Source: CBDDEH01 sp965226865
GTDB lineage: Bacteria > Chloroflexota > Dehalococcoidia > Lucifugimonadales > JAGWBF01
NCBI GenBank assembly: GCA_965226865.1
Contig: CBDDEH010000003.1
Location: forward strand, 496,001 to 560,000
Direction: 5' to 3'
DNA length: 64,000 nt
Part shown: piece after piece, positions 1 through 8,232 of the stretch
Numbering within the stretch: the first letter of the stretch is position 1
How the letters are laid out: every line of letters starts with the position of its first letter
Made by a program: the position numbers and the translations under genes
Notes under the pieces: generated by a model
What the model was told of the DNA's origin: nothing
Database searches by the model: none
The model's input: the letters and a program-made list of their open reading frames with translations, nothing else

Positions 1-125
1 GGTACTCATGCAGGAGAGTATATACTGTTGTTTTGGGGAGTCAGGCCGGCCCTTGAAATTATGTGCTAGTGGCAACTAAATTTGTATTCCTGTCGCCAAT
101 TTGACGAGAAACAGGGGGATGTGCT

Positions 126-1160
126 GTGACTCGAAAGCTGCTCCTGAGTGTCGTCGACCAATCACCTGTGCGGAAAGGCGGCACCGCAGCGGAGGCCCTT
201 CGGGAGACTATTGAGTTGGCTGTGGCGGCGGAAGCCCTGGGATACCAACGCTACTGGCTGGCAGAGCACCACAACCTGCCCAATTTCGCCGGCACCAGCC
301 CGGATATGCTGATCGGACAGGTAGCCGCCCGCACTAGCACTATAAGGGTTGGCAGCGGCGGAGTGATGCTTTCCCATCACAGCGCGTTCAAGGTGGCGGA
401 GAACTTTCGTCTCTTGGAGACGTTGTATCCCGGACGCATAGATCTGGGCATCGGCCGGGCGCCTGGGAGCGATCAGCTCACCGCCGCCGCACTCGCCTAT
501 CCCAAGCTTCCCCACAATATAGAGCATTTCCCCCAACAGGTCTCCGACCTGGTGGGCTATCTTTCCGATGGCCTGGACTCAGACCATCAGTTCTCCGGAG
601 TGAGGGCCGGGCCGGGGAGCTCTACCATGCCGGATGTCTGGTTGCTGGGCTCCAGAGTTGAGAGCGCCTTTCTGGCGGCGCAGCTTGGCCTCCCCTTCGC
701 ATACGCCCATTTTTTCGGCATCGGGGTCGAAGACGGCCCGGCAATCGCCGACGCCTACCGGACGAATTTCCGGCCCGGACCCCTCCTATCCGAGCCCAAG
801 GTCAACGTGGGGGTCCAGGTTCTGTGTGCCGACACGGAAGAGGAGGCGCTGCGCCGGGCTGCCAGTCGCGACCTCGCCAGGCTCCAGTCCGTGCGCAACC
901 AGGCGAACGGAATACCCCCGGTGGAAGAGGCCCTGTCCGACCCCTACCTGCGAAACGAGGCTGCCTTTGTCCAGCAGTACCGCCAGACTTGCGTCGATGG
1001 GGACCCACAGCACGTGAAGGAGGGACTGGAGGCCATCGCCGAGGCCTACCAGACCGCGGACCTTAGTATCGTCACCATTTGTTACGATTTCGCTGACCGG
1101 GTACGCTCCTACGAGCTGGTGGCCGAAGCATGCGGGATCGCCAGAGAGAGGGAGCCATGA
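126..1160 (+). CDS. LLM-class flavin-dependent oxidoreductase (luciferase-like)
   Basis: A 344-residue protein of the bacterial luciferase-like monooxygenase family, expected to use reduced FMN or F420 to oxidise an organic substrate in the cytoplasm. The N-terminal strand ends in VVDQSPVRKG, followed by YWLAEHHNLPNFAGTSP (the AEHH motif near residue 45) and GSGGVMLSHHSAFKVAE (about residue 78), both typical of the MsnO8-like LLM subgroup. PGRIDLGIGRAPGSD follows. Length is normal for a full TIM barrel. The start is GTG, preceded by an AGGGGGA ribosome site seven bases upstream. It stands alone, with no same-strand partner downstream. The substrate cannot be read from sequence. Confidence 0.88.
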   Translation: MTRKLLLSVVDQSPVRKGGTAAEALRETIELAVAAEALGYQRYWLAEHHNLPNFAGTSPDMLIGQVAARTSTIRVGSGGVMLSHHSAFKVAENFRLLETLYPGRIDLGIGRAPGSDQLTAAALAYPKLPHNIEHFPQQVSDLVGYLSDGLDSDHQFSGVRAGPGSSTMPDVWLLGSRVESAFLAAQLGLPFAYAHFFGIGVEDGPAIADAYRTNFRPGPLLSEPKVNVGVQVLCADTEEEALRRAASRDLARLQSVRNQANGIPPVEEALSDPYLRNEAAFVQQYRQTCVDGDPQHVKEGLEAIAEAYQTADLSIVTICYDFADRVRSYELVAEACGIAREREP

Positions 1161-1294
1161 TGGTTCGTGAAACCCTATGAAAGCGATTGCCAACAGGAGC
1201 TCCAAGACGATTTCTTTTAGAGCGGACGCTGTGAAGTCAGCATCTCTTTGTTTTCAAGTTCACGACCGTTTTCGTCACAGTGGTGCCGTAGAGC

Positions 1295-1885
1295 TTAGCA
1301 CCGAACCTTGACCTTGCCAGTCAGCCTGCGCCGGCGTAGGAGCTCTTGGGCTTTGGAACAGGAGAACCAAACCATTCTGCCACTGATGTCGTCTGCGGAA
1401 TGGAGGTTCAACTCGGTGAAGAACTTGAGGAAAAACAGACCCGCTTCACGAGCTGTCAGCGGAGAATCCTGGGCTAGGGCAAAGGGAGCAAAGGTTGTTG
1501 CGGAGTTAAGAATCTCCTGTGTCGTGTCGGGATCATAGTTACTCCAGGAACATGTAGCCAAGAGGACCTTCCCCCATTCCGACTGGGATTTCAGCCAGTC
1601 CAAGTAGTCCCTCAAATGTGGGCCAGGAGGTTCCCTGTCCGTTGCCCCATAGGCGAATAAGAGAATGCAGTTAGGTTCACGAAGGTCGACTCGTTGTAAG
1701 TCTGCCGGAGACTCGGTCTGGGCTGGGGCATCACCGACTAGCTGGAAACTCTTCCGGCGAAATGTGCCGAAGAGTCGCTGGCAGAATTCCGACTCCCAGC
1801 CTTCACGGTTTCGTGATCCATCAACCACTAGTATCGCTGGCTTACCAGGGATGGTTGTTGAACTCCACAACGTTCTGCCTCCCAC
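1295..1885 (-). CDS. Uncharacterised protein with weak caspase/CHAT-like features
   Basis: A 196-residue protein I do not recognise. Beta-strand-like segments PAILVVDGS and NCILLFAYGATD are followed by KVLLATCSWSNYD. The spacing of a Gly-x-x-Asp after one strand and a Cys after another loosely recalls the His/Cys layout of CHAT or caspase-fold proteases. The expected catalytic His is not evident, so this is only a resemblance. The C-terminal part (LTAREAGLFFLKFFTEL) is predicted helical. The start is GTG; an in-frame TTG a few codons later is possible. It lies 35 bases downstream of the 57-aa ORF and then the DUF72 gene on the same strand, so the three may be one transcript. Confidence 0.55.
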   Translation of the reverse strand: MGGRTLWSSTTIPGKPAILVVDGSRNREGWESEFCQRLFGTFRRKSFQLVGDAPAQTESPADLQRVDLREPNCILLFAYGATDREPPGPHLRDYLDWLKSQSEWGKVLLATCSWSNYDPDTTQEILNSATTFAPFALAQDSPLTAREAGLFFLKFFTELNLHSADDISGRMVWFSCSKAQELLRRRRLTGKVKVRC

Positions 1886-1919
1886 AAGTCACGAAGAGCG
1901 CCAACCTCGGCAGCATTTG

Positions 1920-2093
1920 CTACTTGCTCAACGCCCTGCTCAACGATTTAGCCTCGGCATCATCCAGGAAATACTCCACTGCAGTCACAGCGCCCAGCTT
2001 CCTGACCGTAATCACCAGACGGAACCTACCATCGTCTGTCTTCTCAAGCTCGAGGGTTTTAGGTTCTCTGGTCAGTTGTACTAACGTCCCCAT
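1920..2093 (-). CDS. Small hypothetical protein (57 aa)
   Basis: A short open frame with ATG start and a strong purine-rich ribosome site (GAGGAAGAGG, 5 bases upstream). It begins 16 bases after the DUF72 gene ends, on the same strand. The product is soluble and charged (begins MGTLVQLTREPKTLELEK) and alternates strand-like stretches such as FRLVITVRK with a helical tail ending SLSRALSK. No cysteines and no membrane segment. I do not recognise the family. Coding status rests on position, spacing and the ribosome site. Confidence 0.55.
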   Translation of the reverse strand: MGTLVQLTREPKTLELEKTDDGRFRLVITVRKLGAVTAVEYFLDDAEAKSLSRALSK

Positions 2094-2108
2094 CAGTGCA
2101 CCTCTTCC

Positions 2109-3020
2109 TCAGTCCCACAGACCTTCCTGCAACAGTTGCGCCAGCCTGCGGGCGTTTACGATCCCCTGGTCATTGTAGTTGGTGTTCATGACCAGATGGA
2201 CCTCGGAGGCATTGTCCTGCATCATCCTGATCTTGGGAACCCATTCGGCCAGTTCGTCCTCGGAGTAGTAATAGTCGAAACGTTGGGCGGCAGTTGACAG
2301 GCCCTTTGCCTCCCATGCCTCGCTCTTCCTTCCATGGAACCTGACCACACCGATCTCACCTGTCACGTCTGGTATTGGCGGCACAGACGACTTGAACCCC
2401 TGCGGCTCATCAACGGCTATGAAACACATCTGATTATACCGGAGGAAGCTTAGGGTCTGCTCCAGGTTGCCCCCCAGGAGCCAATGCTCGTTACGGAACT
2501 CCACTGCGATTCGGTATTGTTGGAGCCTTTCTTTACATTCTTCCAGATGCCTGAAGCTAGAGCTACCGGGCATGAACCAGGGTGGGAACTGGAAGACCAC
2601 CACCCCCAACTTCCCGGACTCGCGTAACGGCGTCAGGGCGCTATCGAACATCTCCCAAAGTTTGCTCAGTAGCTCTTGCGAGAGGTCCTTATAGTACAGA
2701 GTCTTCCGAGAGGCCAGTTGGGGAGGCAATCCTTCACGGACATCCTTGGGGAGGGATTTGGGTTGTGTCTGATGGGAGGTGAACAGCCGAAAGGCTTTGA
2801 CGTTGAAGGTGAAGTCCTCAGGTGTCCTCTCTGTCCAGAGGACCGAGTTGCGCTCGGCAGGCATCCCGTAGTAGGTGCTGTCGACTTCGACCAGGGGGAA
2901 TTCCGAAGCATAGTACCTGAGCCGGGCCTCTGCCGACTTGCAATCGGCAGGATAGTACTTCCCCGAATCGAGCAGGGACTTGTCTGTCCAGGAGGCCGTG
3001 CCAATCTTGAGACGAGCCAT
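2109..3020 (-). CDS. DUF72 (YecE-like) family protein
   Basis: A 303-residue protein of the DUF72/YecE family, a TIM-barrel-like fold of unknown biochemical role. Family marks are MARLKIGTASWTDKSLL at the N-terminus, the PLVEVDSTYYGMP segment near residue 42, FTFNVKAFRLFTSHQ near 72, and a late VVRFHGRKSEAW segment. Length matches the family (about 240-310). The start is ATG at the beginning of the conserved first strand. It appears to head a small minus-strand unit with the 57-aa ORF and the 196-aa gene downstream. Confidence 0.85.
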   Translation of the reverse strand: MARLKIGTASWTDKSLLDSGKYYPADCKSAEARLRYYASEFPLVEVDSTYYGMPAERNSVLWTERTPEDFTFNVKAFRLFTSHQTQPKSLPKDVREGLPPQLASRKTLYYKDLSQELLSKLWEMFDSALTPLRESGKLGVVVFQFPPWFMPGSSSFRHLEECKERLQQYRIAVEFRNEHWLLGGNLEQTLSFLRYNQMCFIAVDEPQGFKSSVPPIPDVTGEIGVVRFHGRKSEAWEAKGLSTAAQRFDYYYSEDELAEWVPKIRMMQDNASEVHLVMNTNYNDQGIVNARRLAQLLQEGLWD

Positions 3021-3149
3021 CGCCTCTAGATTCTATATCGTATCAGCAGGAATTGACATCAGGTCGTTGTCGGTGCTTGTACAACTGGCCTAGTGTGGAC
3101 CAGAAACAGCAATCCATCAGTTGAGACTTGCGCGTGGGAGGACGTTGGG

Positions 3150-3392
3150 ATGGGTAACAGCACAAGGCCGGTTCAGCGAGACGAGATTCTTCAAGTGGTT
3201 GGCATTACCATCAAGCCCGAGGGAAAGGGGGTCGTGGTCGAGATGACGGTCGACGGAGCGGCAAAGCTAGCCCAGAGTCTGCAAGGCGTGGATTCTAAGG
3301 GTGAAGGGCGTCCTGTCGCCGACTATTTTATTGAAGAACTCGTCTACGTAGGCAAAGTGGCGAGGCGGAAGACTACGACCGAACTCTCGTAA
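3150..3392 (+). CDS. Small hypothetical protein (80 aa)
   Basis: An 80-residue protein starting MGNSTRPVQRDEILQVV, preceded by GGGAGG at a suitable distance. An upstream in-frame ATG at 3093 lacks a ribosome site, so I prefer 3150. The product has two strand-like segments (ILQVVGITIK and GVVVEMTVDG) then a helix (AAKLAQSLQGV). No membrane or metal-binding motif. Function unknown. It is divergently oriented from the DUF72 gene, which starts 130 bases away. Confidence 0.5.
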   Translation: MGNSTRPVQRDEILQVVGITIKPEGKGVVVEMTVDGAAKLAQSLQGVDSKGEGRPVADYFIEELVYVGKVARRKTTTELS

Positions 3393-3538
3393 GAAGTTCG
3401 CCGGATACACGCCAGAATCCTGTGACTTATTCGTGACTGTCGATGGTGTATGCTGCCGACAGCGATTCTTGCCACTCAGCGTTCCCCTTAGTTTACCCAT
3501 AAACGTTGTACTTAGCCGAGCGGTTTTCACAAGGCACA

Positions 3539-4297
3539 ATGAGACATCCGCTAATCCTTTACCTGAGCATCGCCTCCGCGATTATAGCGGGGGTTATTCT
3601 TGCCGCTCCGGTTGTGGCTCAAGAGAGTACACCATGCTCTGCTTCGATCAACGGAATCCGTGCCGGCGAGAAAGCGGTAACTGTTGACCAAGATAGCGAA
3701 GCCACAATAGAAGTGATCGCTCCAGAAGAACCCGCTGAAAACTTCGTGTATTTGGAATTTTTCAGCAAACGTTGGGAGGTTACTTCAAATGAGTCTGAAG
3801 GTGGCCTGTGGTCTGACACTTTAGCGGTGGATGATTATGCTCGCTGGGGCGTCGGTCTATACAAGGTTGTCTGGGAGAGTCGAGATGAAAGCGGTCAGAT
3901 ACTGCGCCAGGCTTCTGGGTCGATAGAGGTTGAAGGGTTTCCACTAGCTACACCAGTCGGGGTTCTAGGGTTCGTCGCTATAGCTATTGGCCTGACGGCT
4001 CTGACGTTCACATTGAGGACTACTATTAATGAAGGTGGCCGCTGGGCGATCAAAATAGTGGGACAGGCCCAAGTGGAATCGGATGCGAAACAACGCCGCC
4101 TGACTATCAAGCCGAACCTGTCGGTGTCGCAGACTCTTCTCGGGACGTTGTGGGGCCTATTGCTCGGTGGAGGGACGCTAACCACTCTCCAGGAGACTGC
4201 CATTACCCTGCCCACCATCGAAATCGCCCTCGAGCTAATCTTGCCTCTTACCGTCATAGGTTTCCTAGCCGGATCATTCCGGCTAGCTCGAGAGTGA
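3539..4297 (+). CDS. Secreted/membrane-anchored hypothetical protein
   Basis: A 252-residue protein with a signal peptide (MRHPLILYLSIASAIIAG, ending near AAPVVAQE), then a beta-rich extracellular segment (SEATIEVIAPEEPAENFVYL; LYKVVWESRDESGQI). Two or three hydrophobic segments in the C-terminal half (VGVLGFVAIAIGLTALTF near residue 140; LILPLTVIGFLAG near the end) suggest membrane insertion. The start is ATG at the signal peptide, with AAGG upstream; an earlier in-frame ATG at 3506 would put charged residues before the signal and is less likely. I do not recognise the family. Confidence 0.65.
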   Translation: MRHPLILYLSIASAIIAGVILAAPVVAQESTPCSASINGIRAGEKAVTVDQDSEATIEVIAPEEPAENFVYLEFFSKRWEVTSNESEGGLWSDTLAVDDYARWGVGLYKVVWESRDESGQILRQASGSIEVEGFPLATPVGVLGFVAIAIGLTALTFTLRTTINEGGRWAIKIVGQAQVESDAKQRRLTIKPNLSVSQTLLGTLWGLLLGGGTLTTLQETAITLPTIEIALELILPLTVIGFLAGSFRLARE

Positions 4298-4405
4298 TCC
4301 AGCCAGCAGACCTCCTGTAGCACCAGTGTCGGTAGCGGCCAGGAAGGCTTATTGCTGTCGGTACTGCCACAAGTTACGTTGACATTGCGGGTTCCCTTTG
4401 CAAAA

Positions 4406-4548
4406 CCCTGGGCAACTCGTCCTGAATGTCGATGGCCGTTTCCATGGAAACGTACCCATCAAACGACCAAAACAAGAGGGTGGTCCGAGTCGTATCTAGA
4501 CCGCCCTATCTACGGGAAGTGACCAAAAAAGGGAAGGTTTATTTGGTG
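4406..4548 (+). repeat. Dispersed degenerate repeat, copy a
   Basis: This segment aligns by eye with 9546-9694. Shared features in order: a CC(T/A)GGG start, a perfect palindrome GTTTCCATGGAAAC, the run ATCAAACGACCAAAA, a GGTGGTCC block, CCCTATCTA, and ACCAAA followed by AAGGG. It overlaps the small ORF at 4426-4575. The two copies share the motif R-x-PYL-x-x-VTK-x-G-x-V when translated in the matching frame, so this may be a remnant or short gene family rather than a non-coding repeat. Confidence 0.6.
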
Positions 4549-4575
4549 TACCTGATGGTGGTCTGTGAATGTTAA
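4426..4575 (+). CDS. Possible small protein (49 aa) overlapping repeat a
   Basis: An open frame of 49 codons starting MSMAVSMETYPSNDQN, with the segment RPPYLREVTKKGKVYLVYL and ending in VCEC. The frame is shared with the related repeat at 9546-9694, where RVPYLTDVTKQGNVFWW is read. Conservation of the protein-like motif despite base divergence favours coding or former coding. No good ribosome site is visible. Function unknown. The rest of the 4298-4735 interval holds nothing else I can support. Confidence 0.3.
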   Translation: MSMAVSMETYPSNDQNKRVVRVVSRPPYLREVTKKGKVYLVYLMVVCEC

Positions 4576-4735
4576 GCCGAGTACTATTGACCCAACAGTT
4601 GGCGGAAAGATGATAGTAAGATGCCGTCATGTTTTACAAAGTAGGGACATTTTGCTCTGGGTTGGAGCTAACCTCTTCACCTACTGAGGGAAAAGCACAG
4701 ACAAATTAGCGAAAGGGGGCAACGAGGACACACCC

Positions 4736-5826
4736 ATGTTCAACCAGATCGATTTGAGGAAACTGGCTGAGCTTTCGGCCCCGGATCGTGCGTTCCTCAG
4801 TCTGTACCTTTCCGGGCCATCAGGAATGGCAGCGCTAGACAAGCGTTTCAGAACTGACCGAGCTTTGCTAAAGGACCACCCGGACGAACTCGAGTACTTT
4901 GACCAAAACATGAAAATGCTGGAGGACTACTTCAAGAGGAGTCCTCACAAGTCCGGGAGCCTATGTTTATTCTCCTGTTGGGCACTCGATTTCTTCGAAG
5001 TACACGCTCTGCCTGTTTCCTTGCCCGACCTCCTCTGGGTGGACCCGTCACCCTATATCAGGCCACTGGCCGAAATCCATGACGAGTATGAAAATTACGC
5101 CGTGGTGGTTGCTGACAACAGGTTGGCGAAAGTGTTCCTGGTAGCCTCGGCAGTGGCTGGCCACGAAGTTCGGATTACGGGCAATGTCAAAAACCATGTC
5201 AAGGTGGGCGGTTGGTCGCAGTAGCGATATGAGAGACGCCGGAACAAGCAGCTCCAAGACTACGCTAAGGATATCGCTGACGAGCTTTTGGAACTGGACG
5301 GAGAGAATGCCTTCAGACGGGTTCTGATGGTGGGATCCAAGGAAACGCTACGAGCGATTCGAGCCGCTTTGCCAAACCAAATCTCCCGGAAGGCTGTGGA
5401 ACATAAGGCCCTGGACTTGGGCAAAGGCGATGATTGGGTGGAAAAAGAAATTTTCGACCTTTTCGTCCAGCAGGAGCGGGCATCCGAGCAAGCCCTTTGG
5501 GAAGTGATCAAGAGCGAGCAGCTAAAGAGCGGCCTGGCCGCGGTCGGGATCGAGGACGTATTACATGCAGCTAAGGCAGGCCGGGTAGAAAAGGCGGTGG
5601 TAACACGGAGTGTCCAGTTAGATGGAGTACGCTGCCGCGACTGTGAGCATCTTGAGGCCAGTACCCCATCCGAATGCCCCCAATGTGGGTCAACATCTCT
5701 CTTCAAAGTTGGTCTGGTCACGAGTGTGCTGAGCTGCTTTATATGAGCAGTGCCGAGATTGACTTCGTTGACCCCATTCCATCCCTATCAGAGGTGGGAC
5801 ACATCGGTGCACTGCTGCGCTACTGA
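4736..5826 (+). pseudogene. baeRF-type (eRF1-like) protein, broken by TAG and a frameshift
   Basis: Together the pieces make a protein of the bacterial archaeo-eukaryotic release factor-like (baeRF) family. The first ORF (4736-5224) begins MFNQIDLRKLAELSAPDRAF, a typical opening, and runs to KVGGWSQ, where TAG at 5222-5224 interrupts the conserved GGWSQ-x-RY motif. Translation continues in the same frame with RYERRRNKQLQDYAKDI to about 5720, through a Cys4 motif (CRDCEH and CPQCGS). After LFKVGLV a one-base shift is needed to read the family C-terminus IDFVDPIPSLSEVGHIGALL, ending at TGA 5824-5826. So there is one nonsense substitution and one deletion near 5720. The ribosome site is weak (CGAGGA). 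This looks like a decayed gene in the accessory region; readthrough or sequencing error are alternatives. Confidence 0.8.
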
Positions 5827-5913
5827 AGTCTAAGGCTGCTCCAAAAGGATTCCCTTGTGGAGCACTTCGGCGGTCACTATCCCTGCAGAGGGTTGCACGT
5901 GTTAGTCGCTCCT

Positions 5914-6252
5914 CTAGACCAGCTTCAGAAGGCCTTTGTCTCTCAAGATGTTCGCAACCGTCTGCGAATCCTCGACGGTGAACCCTATCCGTCTCCGTTT
6001 GTGGGGAAAGCTGATAAAGAATATCTGATCTCGGCTGGGCCTCTTCCAGTCACGAGGAAACCATGTCAGGAAATCTGCAGTGCCCCAAATTCGCCATTTT
6101 CCGTTGGCCCAAGTAGGCTCCTTTGCCACAACGGCGTCGATCCCAGAAAAAGCTACACGTCGGGAACCGAATGGGAAAAGATAGTTGCGGAAGAGGATGC
6201 CATCGTCGGTGATCTCAACCAACTTGTCGGAGTAAATAATCTCTGACACCAT
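5914..6252 (-). CDS. Hypothetical protein, possible PH-like domain
   Basis: A 112-residue soluble protein starting MVSEIIYSDKLVEITDDG, preceded by an excellent ribosome site (AAGGAGGTAGAA). An upstream in-frame extension to 6315 has no such site. Alternating short strands (DGILFRNYLFPFGSRRVAF; KWRIWGTADFLTWFPRDW; IGFTVEDSQTVANIL) with a C-terminal helix suggest a small PH/GRAM-like beta barrel, but this is a shape impression only. No partner gene is evident. Confidence 0.6.
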   Translation of the reverse strand: MVSEIIYSDKLVEITDDGILFRNYLFPFGSRRVAFSGIDAVVAKEPTWANGKWRIWGTADFLTWFPRDWKRPSRDQIFFISFPHKRRRIGFTVEDSQTVANILRDKGLLKLV

Positions 6253-7016
6253 TTCTACCTCCTTACACAGGTCTGTTGTTCGCCATTCGCACCAGACGCT
6301 ACGCGGTTCGGCCACAACTGCCAGATGTATACTTCCTCAGTACATCCCCGATCGTCTTGCCTTTACTGCTTTTGGGAATCCTGAGGACTCTTTCGCCTTC
6401 CAGTTCAGGCACGCCCATCGGTCCAGCAGCTTGGATGTGACTCAGGGCAGTCGCCACATCTGCAGTTCCGCTTGGAAGAGTTATACGCTATTCCGTGCTC
6501 AACACGATATCGGAACATAGCTCTCCGCACTGCTCAATTGCTTTGAAAACGTCATCTAACTGGGGCTCGATGGTTTCCAAGGTCGTCCCATCATTTAAAA
6601 CCAACGTGACTTCTCTGGCATGAGTCTGGGTTACCTGCTGAACCTCGCCGCTCATGATCATCTGCGTTGCCTCTGTCCACGAGACCACACCTTCCGAAGG
6701 CGGCAGAATGAGCTCAGAGATCAGCCACCGCGTCCCCCGCTTCTCTAGCAATACCGCCACCCTCACATGGGCATCCTCCGGAAAGTCCACGTCATACTCC
6801 GCGTTGAGCCGCGCATCCTCTTCCGTCTGCGAAACGATCTGGATTTCGAGATTCTCCACGGTAATGGATGGCAACGTCACATCTTGCATGGTCGACCCTA
6901 TCTCAGGGACGAACAGGGTGGGCAAAAGGGTGGCATTTGAGGTGGACCCCAAAATTCGGACAGGTGGCTAAGAGAGAGTCCCGCTCCTAAAATAGGACGG
7001 AAACAAGGAGCAGGAC

Positions 7017-7328
7017 ATGAAGCAAACACGTAAGAAGCACAGCCCAGTCTTCAAGGCCAAAGTGGCTTTGGCCGCGCTCCAAGGGGAGCACACCATTGCA
7101 GAGCTGGCCAGCCGGTTTGAAGTCCACCCGAGCCAGATCCATGCCTGGAAGAAGGCCTTGACTCAGGGGGCGCCGCACCTCTTTGAAAATGGTGCTGGAC
7201 GCCAGGAGAAGGACCAAGAGGTCCTCACTGCCCAGCTCTACCAACAGATTGGGCAGCTCAAGGTGGAACGGGATTTTTGTCACGGAGCTTCGGGTTGTGA
7301 GCCGGTCCCAACGCCGGGCCATGATTGA
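7017..7328 (+). CDS. IS3-family OrfA (helix-turn-helix), copy 1, altered C-terminus
   Basis: 103-residue OrfA, the DNA-binding half of the transposase. HTH region: HTIAELASRFEVHPSQIHAW (about residues 24-43), then a coiled-coil/leucine-zipper stretch (EVLTAQLYQQIGQLKVERDF). Because the T-run after GGA is five rather than six bases, the normal ending LSRSFGL is replaced by CHGASGCEPVPTPGHD. The slippery heptamer is also lost. The ribosome site AAGGAGCAGGAC precedes the ATG. Confidence 0.85.
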   Translation: MKQTRKKHSPVFKAKVALAALQGEHTIAELASRFEVHPSQIHAWKKALTQGAPHLFENGAGRQEKDQEVLTAQLYQQIGQLKVERDFCHGASGCEPVPTPGHD

Positions 7329-8232
7329 CCGAGAAGAACCGAAGCTGTCTCTGGTGCGCCAGTGCGCCTTGCTGGGTATCAGCCGCTCCGCGTTGTACTA
7401 CCTGCCAACCGAGGCCGGCGCCGAGGACTTGGAGTTGATGGCCCTCATAGACCAACAGTACCTGAAGACACCTTTCTACGGCTCCAGAAGGATGACTGCC
7501 TGGCTCAGAAATCACGGACACCAGGTCAACCGCAAGCGGGTCCGCCGGCTGATGCAGCTGATAGGCCTGGAGGCCATCTACCGGCGTCCCAACACCAGCA
7601 AGCCAAACCCAGGGCATAAGGTCTATCCGTACTTGCTCAGGGGGCTGGAGATCAACCGGGTCAACCAGGTGTGGGCCACCGACATCACCTACATACCCAT
7701 GGCTCGGGGTTTCCTCTACTTGATGGCCATCATGGACTGGCACAGCCGCTACGTGCTGGCCTGGCGGCTGTCCAACACCCTGGAGGTAGACTTCTGTGTT
7801 GCGGCTCTGGAAGAGGCCTTGAGCAAGGGTCGGCCACAGATCTTCAACACCGACCAGGGCAGCCAGTTCACCAGCGAGGCCTTCACCAGCATGCTGCTGG
7901 CGCAAGGCGTTCAAGTGAGCATGGACGGCAGGGGCCGGTGCATGGACAACGTCTTCGTGGAACGGCTGTGGCGCAGCATCAAGTACGAGGAGGTGTACCT
8001 GAAGGCATACCAAAATGGGACTGAGGCCAGAAAGGGGATTGGGGCTTATCTGGCCTTCTACAACCAAGAGCGGCCCCATCAAGCCCTGGGCTATCGGTCA
8101 CCGGGTCAGGTGTTCCAAGCAGTGAGCCCACAAAGGTGTTTACTGGAACTTCCACGAGCCTTACCATCGGATGAAGGTTTACGAGACACCCCAGCGGTAG
8201 ACTCTCTTATTTTAGCCTCACCGCTGTCCTGA
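7297..8232 (+). CDS. IS3-family OrfB transposase (DDE integrase core), copy 1
   Basis: 311-residue catalytic subunit. The rve core shows the DDE triad: Asp in WATDITYIPM, Asp in FNTDQGSQFTS, Glu in NVFVERLWRSIKYEE. An HTH_21-like region (FYGSRRMTAWLRNHG) lies upstream and the C-terminus has the YNQERPHQALGYRSP motif. GTG at 7297 matches the intact copy 2 start; the frame is open further upstream only because of the T5 run. Likely made alone or as a frameshifted OrfAB; here the -1 route is blocked. Confidence 0.88.
   Translation: MSRSQRRAMIDREEPKLSLVRQCALLGISRSALYYLPTEAGAEDLELMALIDQQYLKTPFYGSRRMTAWLRNHGHQVNRKRVRRLMQLIGLEAIYRRPNTSKPNPGHKVYPYLLRGLEINRVNQVWATDITYIPMARGFLYLMAIMDWHSRYVLAWRLSNTLEVDFCVAALEEALSKGRPQIFNTDQGSQFTSEAFTSMLLAQGVQVSMDGRGRCMDNVFVERLWRSIKYEEVYLKAYQNGTEARKGIGAYLAFYNQERPHQALGYRSPGQVFQAVSPQRCLLELPRALPSDEGLRDTPAVDSLILASPLS

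Noticed and set aside
6299..6486. Open minus-strand frame (reads LPSGTADVATALSHIQAAG ...)
   Set aside because: Codon pattern looks protein-like, but there is no ATG, a GTG without a ribosome site, and no family I recognise; possibly a gene remnant.
7258..8082. 274-codon ORF antisense to orfB (repeated in each IS)
   Set aside because: Shadow of the transposase coding frame, lacking its own signals.
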